From: Parvibium lacunae
GTDB lineage: Bacteria > Pseudomonadota > Gammaproteobacteria > Burkholderiales > Burkholderiaceae_D
Reading direction: 5' to 3'
Assembly: GCF_003335215.1 (NCBI RefSeq)
Contig: NZ_QPGB01000001.1
Location: forward strand, 434,001 to 498,000
Length of the DNA: 64,000 nt
The translations under genes were made by a program, and so were the position numbers. Each line of letters begins with the position of its first letter. Position 1 is the stretch's first letter. The notes beneath the pieces were generated by a model, which ran no database searches, had not been told where the DNA came from, and saw only the letters and a list, made by a program, of their open reading frames with translations. Below are positions 1 through 8,721 of the stretch, piece after piece.

Positions 1-342
1 TTTCCAACCGAGCTCGAAGTAGGCATGCAGTTTGAAGGCGTGCCCAGTGATGCCGATGAAGTGGACAGCCACGTCTACACCGTGACCGATATTGCCGAAG
101 ATAAGGTGATATTAGACGGTAATCATCCCTATGCGGGTATGGCCTTACGTTTCGAGTTGCGTGTGCTCGCGGTACGAGAAGCGAGTGAGCAGGAAATTGA
201 GCAGGGTTTCGCCAGTGACGCCAGTGGTTTAACCATTGGCACAACCACGGAAATTTATCCCGATGATGACGAAGACGAGGAGGACGAGAACGACACCTCT
301 GCGCATAACGCTGCTCGCCAGCGCCCGCGGACGCTGCATTAA
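1..342 (+). CDS. slyD: SlyD-type FKBP peptidyl-prolyl isomerase, C-terminal part (partial)
   Basis: The reading frame is open from the first base, so the true start lies upstream of the window. The visible ~113 residues carry the insert-in-flap/FKBP C-terminal pattern of SlyD: the DSHVYTVTDI strand, then DGNHPYAGMALRFELRVLAVREASEQEIEQG, which closes the FKBP barrel. Family members are cytoplasmic prolyl isomerases and chaperones, often binding metal through a His-rich tail. Here the tail is instead acidic (a run of Asp/Glu around residues 90-100) and ends in a short basic segment, so the nickel-binding tail of E. coli SlyD is not present. The family call is secure; the symbol is by similarity. 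Confidence 0.85.
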   Translation, partial: FPTELEVGMQFEGVPSDADEVDSHVYTVTDIAEDKVILDGNHPYAGMALRFELRVLAVREASEQEIEQGFASDASGLTIGTTTEIYPDDDEDEEDENDTSAHNAARQRPRTLH

Positions 343-348
343 TGCCGC

Positions 349-369
349 CCTCAGCGCCAGTCGCTGAGG
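349..369. terminator. Perfect 8-bp hairpin between convergent genes
   Basis: CCTCAGCG and CGCTGAGG form a perfect 8-bp stem around a 5-base loop. It sits between the stop of the SlyD-like gene and the convergent stop of the phosphoesterase gene. There is no T-run on either side, so a classical intrinsic terminator is not proven. The position suggests a transcript-end structure. Confidence 0.45.
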
Positions 370-416
370 AAGCATGCGTCGTGTTGGCTATTCACCAAGC
401 TGATTCAGCGCTCGCT

Positions 417-1400
417 TTAGTCGGGGGAGTTAACTGATATTTGCTTGACTTCAACCGAAAAAGGATTGCTGCGGTTAAGGTCGACATTCACTTTCACCCA
501 GTTCAGGGCTGAGGGCGAGCCAAATACTTCTAAGCGACTGACGTGCGGCAGGCTCTTCTCTTTATTGCCGCTACCCCAATTCAGGGGTTGATTAAAGCGG
601 TAGCGGTGGGTGTCGCCATGAATCAGCAGCACATGCCCCTGGTATTGGCTGGCGAGCTGCCATAAAAGGCGCCGTAATTCCTGATAGCCATCACGATAGA
701 GGGCTTTGGGGTTTTCGTGGCGTTCAAAAAAAGGATTCGCCTGAAACGCGATAACGATGGCCGGCAGTTGCCGTTGCTGGGCTTGGGCAAATGCTCGTTG
801 CAGCCAATATTCATTGGCTAACAAGCGTTCTTCGAATTCGCCATTGCGCCCGGCCTCTTTACGGTAATTATTATTGCTGCCGGGGATATTCAGACCAACA
901 AACAAGACCCCATGCATTTCCCAGCGTACGTTTTCGCGATACTGACGAAATTTGGCGATCTCGCTCTGGCGTTGCAACCGGAATGGGGCCCCCCCGAGCG
1001 TCATCTCATCGGGATAAAACCACTCACGCAAGCGCTCAAGCCGTTCCTGCGGCGCAAAAGGCGGGTTCGATTTGAGTTCACAGTCAGTCCATTCATTATC
1101 ACCGGGCAGATAAACCAGCGCATGTCGGGTTGTGGTTAACAAGGCCTTACGCTGCAAGATCAACGCATCACTACAAGGTTCGCTGCTGCTTTTTAAGTCG
1201 CCGACATGCAAGACAAACTGCAATTCTTCCTGATCGATTTCTCGTAACACTTCTCGTGTCCAATGCGCATCGCGCGGGCCATAAGGCACATCGCCCAGGG
1301 CGGCAAAGCTGAAACGCTTGGGTGTCGCTCTTTCCTCGGCACCCACTTGGGTCAGCCAGCCGAGAAAGCAGAGGGTGAGGCAAACGGCAAAACGAATCAT
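417..1400 (-). CDS. Secreted calcineurin-like metallophosphoesterase
   Basis: A 327-residue protein starting with a clear signal peptide (hydrophobic residues 3-18, Ala cleavage near VGA-EE), so it is probably periplasmic. Metallophosphoesterase motifs follow in order: GDVPYG (Asp37), HVGDLK (Asp68), GDNEW (residues 100-104) and a late HGDTHRY motif near residue 265. These are the metal-binding signatures of the calcineurin-like superfamily. The substrate cannot be told from sequence. Its ATG overlaps the mutS stop as ATGA (1397-1400), so it is translationally coupled to mutS and is the last gene of that unit. Confidence 0.8.
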   Translation of the reverse strand: MIRFAVCLTLCFLGWLTQVGAEERATPKRFSFAALGDVPYGPRDAHWTREVLREIDQEELQFVLHVGDLKSSSEPCSDALILQRKALLTTTRHALVYLPGDNEWTDCELKSNPPFAPQERLERLREWFYPDEMTLGGAPFRLQRQSEIAKFRQYRENVRWEMHGVLFVGLNIPGSNNNYRKEAGRNGEFEERLLANEYWLQRAFAQAQQRQLPAIVIAFQANPFFERHENPKALYRDGYQELRRLLWQLASQYQGHVLLIHGDTHRYRFNQPLNWGSGNKEKSLPHVSRLEVFGSPSALNWVKVNVDLNRSNPFSVEVKQISVNSPD

Positions 1401-4042
1401 GCTAGTAATTTTCGGAGTTCATACAGCGCATCCAGCGCCTGCTTGGGGCTAAGTTCATCCAAGCGCAAATCGGCTAATTGAGTGAGGACGGGATGTTCGC
1501 CTGCTGGTGCCGCTTGTGCAGCGGCCGCAGTGTTAAATAAATCAAACTGTGGCGTTTGGACCTGCGCTTGCGCCAGTTGTTCCAGCTCGGCTAGCTTTTG
1601 CCGCGCTTGGCGGATCACCGAGCCGGGCACCCCCGCCAGTTTGGCCACCTGTAAACCATAGCTTTGGCTGGCCGCACCCGCCTGCACGCTATGCAAAAAC
1701 ACAATGCTGTCGCCATGCTCGACGGCGGCGAGATGCACATTGGCAAGCTGCGAATAACGCTCAGCCAGTTGCGTCAGTTCAAAATAATGCGTGGCAAAGA
1801 GGGTCAGGCTACGGTTGGTTTCTACCAACCGTCGCGCAATCGCCCAAGCCAGCGCTAAGCCATCAAAGGTCGAGGTGCCGCGCCCGATTTCATCCATGAG
1901 GACCAAACTATTCGGGGTGGCGCTATTCAAAATCAGTGCCGCTTCGGTCATTTCCACCATAAACGTCGAGCGCCCGCCGGCTAAATCGTCGGCCGCGCCA
2001 ATGCGGGTAAAGATGCGGTCGAGCGGGCCAATCTGCGCCCGCTGGGCCGGTACAAAACAGCCGACGTAAGCAAGCAGCGCAATCAGCGCCGTTTGCCGCA
2101 TGTAGGTGGATTTACCGCCCATGTTCGGGCCGGTAATCAGCAGCATTTGCCGCGTGGGGTTGAGCACGCAATCGTTGGCAATAAAGTTTTCGATTTGCGG
2201 TTCGACCACCGGGTGGCGGCCCGCTTCAATCTGTAAACCCAGTTGTGGGCTGAGCTGGGGCTGCACCCAGTTGTAGCGCGCTGCCCGTTCGGCAAAGGCG
2301 CACAGCACATCCAGCTCGGCAATACAGTGGGCGAGCTGCTGGAGGGCGCCGATGTGCGGCTGGAGTTGTTCCAGCACTTGCTCAAACAGGTATTTTTCCC
2401 GCGCTAGCGCCCGGTCTTGTGCCGATAACGCTTTGTCTTCAAAGGTTTTTAGCTCGGGCGTGATGTAGCGCTCGGCATTTTTCAGCGTTTGGCGGCGGCG
2501 GTAATCCTCCGGCACTTTATCGGCTTGGCCATTGGTGACTTCAATGTAAAAGCCATGCACCTTATTAAATTCCACCCGCAAATTGGCGATGCCGGTGCGG
2601 GTGCGTTCGCGGGTTTCGAGGTCCAGCAAAAACTCGCCGCAGTTAGTTTGAATCGCCCGCAGTTCGTCTAGCTCCGCATCAAAGCCAGTTGCGATCACGC
2701 CGCCATCACGCAGATTGGTGCTGGGTTCCGGGGCAATCGCCGCTTGCAGGAGCGCCAGCGTCGCGGGGGGCGCATGCAGATGGGTCATGAACGGTTGCAG
2801 GCTTTCTAGCGGCTGCCCACTGTTTTCGTAGTGGGCTTGGCGCGTGGCCAGAATCTGTTGCAGGTCGGGCAGGGCGTGCAGCGAATCGCGCAAGCCCGAC
2901 AAGTCACGCGGACGCGCTTGGCGCAAGGCAATGCGCGTGGCAATCCGCTCAATATCGGCTTGCTGGCGTAGTTCGCTGCGTAGCGGCTCATACAGTGGTC
3001 CGAGCGCTTGTGGTGTATCCAAGAGCTCGGCCACGGCGGCATGCCGTTGCTGTGGCACGCTTTGCTGGCGCGGCGGATGATGCAACCAATGCCGCAGGCG
3101 GCGGCTGCCCATGTGGGTGGCGCAGACATCCAGCAGCGAATACAGGGTAGGGGACTCGGTGCCGCGCAGGGTTTCGGTGATTTCTAAGTTGCGGCGCGTG
3201 GCCGGGTCGAGCGTAATGAAGGCGCTTTCGTCTTCCACCACCACACCCTGCACATGGCTCAGCGCTTGCCCCTGCATCTCCTGCGCATAGCGCAGCAGGG
3301 CGGCAGTGGCGGCCACGGCGGTGGGCAGGGCATCCAACCCCAAACCTTGTAAATTTTGCACGGCGAAGTGGCGCGCCACTTGCTCGTTCGCCGCAGGCTG
3401 GGCATAGTGCCACACCGGTAGGCGCACACAGCGCAGGGTCGCCGGCAACGCTTGGCTGATGCGCGCCGCCAACCCATCCGGCACCAATACTTCAGCGAGG
3501 TTGAGGCGGGCGAGTTGCGTGGGCAGGCTCTCCAAGCCACATTCCAGCACATGCAAAGCCCCGCTGGCGACGTTTAACCAGGCCAAACCCAGTTGCGTGG
3601 GTTGCTCAGCGTGAGGACACAAAGCGAGCAAGAGACTGTCGGATTTTTCAGGCAGCAGATTGCTATCGGTGAGCGTACCCGGCGTGACAATCCGCACCAC
3701 TTTACGCTCTACCGGGCCTTTACTGGTGGCGGGGTCGCCAATTTGCTCGCAAATCGCCACCGATTCACCTTGCTTAATCAGCTTGGCGAGGTATTGCTCC
3801 ATCGAATGAAACGGCACCCCGGCCATTTTGATCGGCTGGCCCGCGCTTTGCCCGCGCGTAGTCAGCGTAATGCCGAGCAGGCGCGCGGCGCGTTCGGCAT
3901 CTTCAAAAAACAGCTCGTAAAAATCCCCCATGCGATAAAACACCAACGTATTCGGGTGTTCGCGCTGCACCTGATCTTTGATGCGCAGGTACTGCTGCAT
4001 CATGGGCGTATGCGTGGCGGTGTTTTTATCGGCAGTACTCAT
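1397..4042 (-). CDS. mutS: DNA mismatch repair protein MutS
   Basis: An 881-residue protein, the normal MutS length, which recognises base mismatches and small loops. The N-terminal mismatch-binding motif [11 protein letters not shown] (around residues 35-45, with the Phe-x-Glu wedge) is intact. The lever/clamp region follows, then the ABC ATPase with Walker [14 protein letters not shown] (about residues 637-650), the Walker B segment [16 protein letters not shown] (about 710) and the downstream ATHYFEL motif. The start ATG is followed by a short non-conserved lead before MMQQYLRIK. It is transcribed away from moaC and its stop overlaps the phosphoesterase start. Confidence 0.98.
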   Translation of the reverse strand: MSTADKNTATHTPMMQQYLRIKDQVQREHPNTLVFYRMGDFYELFFEDAERAARLLGITLTTRGQSAGQPIKMAGVPFHSMEQYLAKLIKQGESVAICEQIGDPATSKGPVERKVVRIVTPGTLTDSNLLPEKSDSLLLALCPHAEQPTQLGLAWLNVASGALHVLECGLESLPTQLARLNLAEVLVPDGLAARISQALPATLRCVRLPVWHYAQPAANEQVARHFAVQNLQGLGLDALPTAVAATAALLRYAQEMQGQALSHVQGVVVEDESAFITLDPATRRNLEITETLRGTESPTLYSLLDVCATHMGSRRLRHWLHHPPRQQSVPQQRHAAVAELLDTPQALGPLYEPLRSELRQQADIERIATRIALRQARPRDLSGLRDSLHALPDLQQILATRQAHYENSGQPLESLQPFMTHLHAPPATLALLQAAIAPEPSTNLRDGGVIATGFDAELDELRAIQTNCGEFLLDLETRERTRTGIANLRVEFNKVHGFYIEVTNGQADKVPEDYRRRQTLKNAERYITPELKTFEDKALSAQDRALAREKYLFEQVLEQLQPHIGALQQLAHCIAELDVLCAFAERAARYNWVQPQLSPQLGLQIEAGRHPVVEPQIENFIANDCVLNPTRQMLLITGPNMGGKSTYMRQTALIALLAYVGCFVPAQRAQIGPLDRIFTRIGAADDLAGGRSTFMVEMTEAALILNSATPNSLVLMDEIGRGTSTFDGLALAWAIARRLVETNRSLTLFATHYFELTQLAERYSQLANVHLAAVEHGDSIVFLHSVQAGAASQSYGLQVAKLAGVPGSVIRQARQKLAELEQLAQAQVQTPQFDLFNTAAAAQAAPAGEHPVLTQLADLRLDELSPKQALDALYELRKLLA

Positions 4043-4161
4043 GCAAATCAGGGTCGGTAAAGAAAGCTAGCCGCGTATGATAGCAAGCCAGCTTGCCGCT
4101 ATTGGCTGGATCTGCCTTTAGAATGTGAGAAATAGGAAATAGACGGAACGAGGAAATAGCA

Positions 4162-4638
4162 ATGTCCGAACTCACTCACTTCGATGCTCAAGGCCAAGCT
4201 CACATGGTGAATGTGGGGCAAAAAAACAGCACAGCGCGCCGCGCGATTGCGGGCGGACGCATCAGCATGCTACCAAACACGCTGGCCTTGATTGAGGCCG
4301 GGCAACATGCCAAAGGCGATGTGCTGGGTATTGCGCGGATTGCGGGCATTATGGCGGCCAAGCGTACCAGCGAGCTGATTCCGCTGTGCCATCCCATCCC
4401 GTTAACCCATGTCGCCGTTGAGTTTGCGCTGGAAGCCAGTGCCGTGACGGTACGGGCGACTGCCGAAACCGTCGGCCAAACTGGCGTGGAAATGGAAGCC
4501 CTTACCGCTGTACAGATCGCGTTGCTGACGATTTACGATATGTGCAAAGCCGTGGATAAGGGCATGGTGATGAGCGAGATTCAATTGCTGGAAAAGTACG
4601 GGGGCAAATCTGGGCATTGGGTCGCCCCGTCATGCTAG
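4162..4638 (+). CDS. moaC: Cyclic pyranopterin monophosphate synthase MoaC
   Basis: A 158-residue protein that converts the MoaA product to cyclic pyranopterin monophosphate in molybdenum cofactor synthesis. Family motifs are intact: the N-terminal [18 protein letters not shown], the [13 protein letters not shown] motif around residues 74-86, [27 protein letters not shown] and the KSGHW tail. The ribosome-binding site is GAGGAAAT about 7 bases before the ATG. No other mo genes are in the window. Its end overlaps the following DUF1853 gene by 7 bases, which implies cotranslation. Confidence 0.97.
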   Translation: MSELTHFDAQGQAHMVNVGQKNSTARRAIAGGRISMLPNTLALIEAGQHAKGDVLGIARIAGIMAAKRTSELIPLCHPIPLTHVAVEFALEASAVTVRATAETVGQTGVEMEALTAVQIALLTIYDMCKAVDKGMVMSEIQLLEKYGGKSGHWVAPSC

Positions 4639-5747
4639 AAGCCCAGCAGCAGGCTGCGGCGTATCAGGCTGCCCTAGATTTGCAGTGGTTGCTGACCAGC
4701 CCCTGTTTATTAAACCCAGCACATTCAGCCTGGCAGTCGGTGTGCCTCACCCCTGCGGCAATCAGCCAATTAGCAAGCCAGCATGCGGTCGATTTATTTG
4801 CTTGGTTGGACGCACAGTTACGTGCCCCGACCGTGTTGTGGCAATGGTTGCAGTCAGATTGGCAGCGTTCAGCGCATGCACGCTCACTTGATAACGCCAT
4901 GCCGTGGCCAGCCCCCCGCCTCGGGCGTTACGCGGAGGCGCTGTTTGCCTATTTTTTGATAGAGGGCTTGGGCTTGCGGGTTGGGCGTAACCTGCCTTTG
5001 CGCGAGCCGGCTGGGAAAACGCTGGGCGAACTGGATCTTGTCTGGAGCTCACCGCCCACCCCTGAGGCGCCCACCCCCAACAGCGTGCAGCATACAGAGC
5101 TGGCGGTAAAGTTTTATGTGTATCGATCATCGGCAGTCGCTCCAAGCCCAGATTTTATTGGCCCGCGTGGCCAAGATCGTTTGCGTTATAAGTTACAGCG
5201 CTTAAAACAGCAATTGGGGTGGAGCACCACCCCGATTGGGCAAGCGGCGATTGAGGGTTGGATGGCGTCGGCTGCGCTACCGTTGACGTCGTTATCAATG
5301 CAACCCGCCCAGCTCAGGCTGCCGGGCCGGCTGTTCTATCCCTGGGGCCAGCAAGCCCCAGATGTAAGCCCGGCCTGGCAAAGCCTGCTCAATCCGGTGC
5401 ATCTGCGTGGTTTTTGGTATGTCTTACCGATGGCCCCCAACACTTCCTTCCACCCCGCTCCTTGGCATGCGACGTCGGTGGCTCGCTGTCCGATCTTAGC
5501 TGACTACCCTGACCTGCGCTGGGCCGTGTTAAGCCGAGCCCATTGGTTTGCCTCGATAGATCAGGCTCAGCCCGCCCATGCGGAACTGCTGACCTATGAC
5601 GGTGAGGCCATTGAGGCGGCGTTGCGCGCGGCGGCTTCTCAGGAATATCGGGGCCATGCGCAACCCGCTGAGGTGGTGTTGCTGGTCGCCGCCCTCGCTC
5701 AGGGGCGGGAAGTGCAGCGGGGCATTGTCTTTCTGTCGCACGCTTGA
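4632..5747 (+). CDS. DUF1853 family protein
   Basis: A 371-residue protein. I prefer the ATG at 4632, which overlaps the moaC stop, to the in-frame TTG at 4617. The DUF1853 core is recognisable: [16 protein letters not shown], then RNLPLRE...[10 protein letters not shown], then ELAVKFYVY. The spaced Asp (GELD) followed by E-x-x-x-K resembles the core of PD-(D/E)xK nuclease folds, but that is my inference and not a known activity. The biological role of the family is not established. It contains a Trp/Pro-rich middle segment and no signal peptide or membrane segment. Confidence 0.75.
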   Translation: MLEAQQQAAAYQAALDLQWLLTSPCLLNPAHSAWQSVCLTPAAISQLASQHAVDLFAWLDAQLRAPTVLWQWLQSDWQRSAHARSLDNAMPWPAPRLGRYAEALFAYFLIEGLGLRVGRNLPLREPAGKTLGELDLVWSSPPTPEAPTPNSVQHTELAVKFYVYRSSAVAPSPDFIGPRGQDRLRYKLQRLKQQLGWSTTPIGQAAIEGWMASAALPLTSLSMQPAQLRLPGRLFYPWGQQAPDVSPAWQSLLNPVHLRGFWYVLPMAPNTSFHPAPWHATSVARCPILADYPDLRWAVLSRAHWFASIDQAQPAHAELLTYDGEAIEAALRAAASQEYRGHAQPAEVVLLVAALAQGREVQRGIVFLSHA

Positions 5748-5773
5748 CTTGCCCTACGGGTTTGTTTTTAATT

Positions 5774-5794
5774 TATTTTGTCTAAGACAAAATA
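5774..5794. promoter_or_regulatory. Perfect 21-bp palindrome upstream of the photolyase operon
   Basis: The arms TATTTTGTCT and AGACAAAATA are exact reverse complements around a single central A. It is the only conspicuous operator-like site in the 105-base gap before the first gene of the operon. Its right half (AAGACA, 5784-5789) could serve as a -35 hexamer 18 bases ahead of TAGAAT at 5808-5813. A bound dimeric regulator would then block the promoter. The regulator is unknown and none is encoded nearby. Confidence 0.6.
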
Positions 5795-5813
5795 ATGGTT
5801 TTACCGCTAGAAT
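5784..5813 (+). promoter_or_regulatory. Candidate promoter of the photolyase operon
   Basis: AAGACA (5784-5789) and TAGAAT (5808-5813) are separated by 18 bases. Both match the sigma-70 consensus at several positions and lie about 40 bases before the first start codon. The -35 overlaps the palindrome at 5774-5794. The match is moderate only. Confidence 0.35.
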
Positions 5814-5852
5814 AGGATTATTGAGTTTTAATTTCCTTCTTCTATTCAGCGT

Positions 5853-7025
5853 ATGCGCAAGAAAATTATTGTGATTGGTGCCGGTCTGGCTGGCGCGGTC
5901 TGTGCCCAGACTTTGCACGCCGCAGGCCACCAAGTAGTGGTGCTGGAAAAGGCGCGTGGTGTGGGCGGCCGCATGAGCACTCGCCGCATTTCCACTGAAT
6001 TAAGCGGTTTAGGCTTGGTGCCCGTGACCTTTGATCATGGCGCTCAGTATTTTCGGGCGCGCCACCCGGAGTTTCAGCGTCGGGTGGCATTGGCGCAGCA
6101 GCAGGGTTTGGTGGCCCCATGGGCCGCCAGGCATGGCAAGGTAGAAGGGGCGGGGAACCTCGAACCGCTCACGCCCGACAATACAGAACCCGCAGCGCGC
6201 TGGGTCGCGGTGCCCGATATGCCAAACTGGATTCGTAGTTTGCTCAACCCGATGACGGTGCGGGTGAATACCCGTGCGGCGGCACTGACTATGGAGCGAA
6301 GTGCGGCAGGCGAACTTAGCTGGACGGTGCAAGATGAGCAGGGGGCTACCCTGGAGACGGCGGATGCCGTGGTGCTGGCGATGCCACCCGCACAAGCCGC
6401 TGTCTTGTGCGCCCCGTATCAACCCACATGGGCAAACCATCTTACCCAATGGCCGATGGACCCGTGCTGGACCTGGATGGCCCTGACGGATGAAATCAAA
6501 ATCGCGCCCAGTGACATTCACCGCAAAGGCTGGGCTAGCGTCGATAGCGTGCAGCTGTTGGATCATCCTCTGGCGTGGGTGGCCCGTAATCACCACAAAC
6601 CCAGTCGGCAATTGGCAAAGGGTAAAGAAGCGTGGGTCGTGCAAGCCAGCCCAGCGTGGACCACGGCCCACCTTGATCTCCCCGCCGCAGAGGCCGCCAG
6701 CGCCATGCAGGGATTGTGGCGTGATTTACTTGGCCCAGCGGCACGTGAGGTAACTGTCCATTATCAAGCCGCACATCGCTGGCTGTATGCGCGGGCCGGC
6801 TTGCCTGCTGCGGCGCTACCGGCTGAGTTACAGCAAGCAGCGTGGGTGGATGAAAAGCTAGGCTTGGCTTGTTGCGGCGATTATCTGGGCTATGCCCATC
6901 TAGCGTTACACGCGCAGCCTGAAGCGCCACCTGCTGCGTTAGCTCGGGGCAGTCGCATCGAAGATGCCTGGTGGAGTGGCTGGCAATGTGCGCAGCAATA
7001 TTTAGCGGCCTGGGGGCAAGCCTAG
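5853..7025 (+). CDS. FAD-dependent amine-oxidase/renalase-like oxidoreductase
   Basis: A 390-residue protein with an N-terminal Rossmann FAD-binding motif (IVIGAGLAGAVCA, residues 5-17, then VVLEKARGVGGRMSTRR, around residues 30-45). The GG-R-M-S-TR motif is typical of the flavin-containing amine-oxidase/renalase group (COG3380-like). The family is frequently found beside photolyase genes in proteobacteria; its reaction there is not established. It is the first gene of the operon, and only 4 bases separate its stop from the next ATG. A role in flavin redox or cofactor supply to the downstream photolyases is my inference. Confidence 0.8.
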   Translation: MRKKIIVIGAGLAGAVCAQTLHAAGHQVVVLEKARGVGGRMSTRRISTELSGLGLVPVTFDHGAQYFRARHPEFQRRVALAQQQGLVAPWAARHGKVEGAGNLEPLTPDNTEPAARWVAVPDMPNWIRSLLNPMTVRVNTRAAALTMERSAAGELSWTVQDEQGATLETADAVVLAMPPAQAAVLCAPYQPTWANHLTQWPMDPCWTWMALTDEIKIAPSDIHRKGWASVDSVQLLDHPLAWVARNHHKPSRQLAKGKEAWVVQASPAWTTAHLDLPAAEAASAMQGLWRDLLGPAAREVTVHYQAAHRWLYARAGLPAAALPAELQQAAWVDEKLGLACCGDYLGYAHLALHAQPEAPPAALARGSRIEDAWWSGWQCAQQYLAAWGQA

Positions 7026-7029
7026 GCCT

Positions 7030-8721
7030 ATGTCCGCCCACATCAGTGCGCCTCCCTCGTCGGTATCGCTGCCCGCTGCCATCGCTCAGCTGCCGAGTGA
7101 TTGGGTCTGGCAAATCGTCTGGTTCAAGCGTGATTTGCGGGTGGTGGATCATGCCCCGCTGTATCACGCCAGTCGCGCTGGCCCGGTGCTCGCCCTGTAT
7201 GTGTTTGAGCCGAGCTTACAAACCGCCCCCGACTATGCGGATCAGCATGGGCAGTTTGCTTACGAGTGTTTGCAAGATTTACAGCCCGCGCTGCACGCCT
7301 TGAATATTCCCCTGTGGGTGGTGCGCGCTGAGGTATTGCCAGTGCTGCAAACTCTGTATACACACTGGCCACAGCTAGCCCTGCACAGCCACGAAGAAAC
7401 GGGCAATGGCCTGACGTTTGAGCGTGATCGTGCGGTGGCTCGCTGGTGTCGTGATGTCGGCGTGACCTGGCACGAATATCCGCAGCATGGCGTGGTGCGT
7501 CGATTAGCTGCCCAGGGCGGTCGGGCGCAATGGACGGCACACTGGCAAGCACGCATGACCGCTGCGTCTTGGCCCACCCCGCAAATACAGCAAGGGCGTG
7601 CAGTTGCCAAACAACTACTACTGCCCAGCCGCAGCGCACTTGGTTTGGACCCAAAAGAAGGGAACCCGCTACGTCAGCGCGGTGGCCGTGAGCAGGGTTG
7701 GGCACGCTTTAATGCGTTTCTCGCCGATCACGTCCGTGAGTATCGGTATGGCCTCTCCAGCCCACGCACGGCACCGCGTGCTTGTTCGCGCCTGAGTCCG
7801 TATTTGGCCTACGGTGCCCTCTCCATGCGCGAAGTCCTGCAAGCTGGGTGGGAATGTCAGGCACAGTTACGCAGTATGCCCAATAGCCCTGACAGCAAGG
7901 CCCGGCTGGCGGGCTTGCGCGCGTTTGAAAGCCGCTTGCACTGGCACTGCCATTTCATGCAAAAGCTCGAATCCGAACCCGCGATTGAACACCGCAATAT
8001 GCATCCCGATTGGGTGGGCGTGCGCGAAGACCATCTCCGGCCTGATTGGCAAGCCGCATGGGCAGAAGGGGCGACAGGTTACCCTTTGATTGATGCGTGC
8101 ATGCAGATGCTACGGCAAACGGGCTGGCTGAATTTTCGGATGCGCGCGATGCTGATTAGCTTTTGTAGTTATCAGCTTTGGCAACCTTGGCAAGCGCCCG
8201 CCTGGCATCTCGCCCGCTGTTTTTTGGATTACGAACCGGGCATTCATTACCCGCAAATTCAAATGCAATCCGGTGTCACCGGCATCAACGCCGTGCGCAT
8301 GTATAACCCGATTAAACAGGCGCAAGACCATGATCCTGACGGGTATTTTGTGAAGCGCTGGTTGCCCGTTCTGCGCCGTGTGCCTGCACCGTATATGTTT
8401 CAGCCTTGGCTGATGCCCTCGGCCTTACAAGATAAATTAGGCGTGCGGATTGGTCGAGATTATCCCGCGCCGCTGGTTGACCTGACCCAAGCCACCCGGC
8501 TGGCACGCGCGCGTTACAGCGCATGGCGTGAACAGGTGCAACGCAGTCATAGCCTGGCGGTGCTGGAAAAACACGGCAGCCGCGCCGGACGCTGGACCCC
8601 GCAGCAACGGCGTCCTGATCACCCTTTGGACGATGCGCCACGTCGGCGTGCTTCTCGCGCAAGCTCCGCATCCCTATCTTCAGAACAACTGAGTTTTGAT
8701 TGGCAGGAGCCAATACCATGA
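7030..8721 (+). CDS. Cryptochrome/photolyase family protein, divergent FAD site
   Basis: A 563-residue protein with the N-terminal photolyase alpha/beta domain (IVWFKRDLRVVDHAPL, around residues 31-46) and the C-terminal FAD-binding domain (YPLIDACMQMLRQTGWLNFRMRAMLISF and DYPAPLVDL). It is clearly a photolyase homologue. However, the FAD-proximal segment reads DYEPGIHYPQIQMQSG, then VTGINAVRMYNP. Class I enzymes have NNGGWQW, then STG-DA-PYFRIFNP. By my alignment the two Trp that correspond to E. coli Trp382 and Trp384 are Ile410 and Met412. Its substrate or signalling role therefore cannot be assumed to be CPD repair. Its stop overlaps the next start as ATGA. Confidence 0.85.
   Translation: MSAHISAPPSSVSLPAAIAQLPSDWVWQIVWFKRDLRVVDHAPLYHASRAGPVLALYVFEPSLQTAPDYADQHGQFAYECLQDLQPALHALNIPLWVVRAEVLPVLQTLYTHWPQLALHSHEETGNGLTFERDRAVARWCRDVGVTWHEYPQHGVVRRLAAQGGRAQWTAHWQARMTAASWPTPQIQQGRAVAKQLLLPSRSALGLDPKEGNPLRQRGGREQGWARFNAFLADHVREYRYGLSSPRTAPRACSRLSPYLAYGALSMREVLQAGWECQAQLRSMPNSPDSKARLAGLRAFESRLHWHCHFMQKLESEPAIEHRNMHPDWVGVREDHLRPDWQAAWAEGATGYPLIDACMQMLRQTGWLNFRMRAMLISFCSYQLWQPWQAPAWHLARCFLDYEPGIHYPQIQMQSGVTGINAVRMYNPIKQAQDHDPDGYFVKRWLPVLRRVPAPYMFQPWLMPSALQDKLGVRIGRDYPAPLVDLTQATRLARARYSAWREQVQRSHSLAVLEKHGSRAGRWTPQQRRPDHPLDDAPRRRASRASSASLSSEQLSFDWQEPIP

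Noticed and set aside
4093-4124. Promoter TTGCCG...TAGAAT before moaC
   Set aside because: The spacer is 20 bases, too long for a confident sigma-70 call, and the -35 match is poor.
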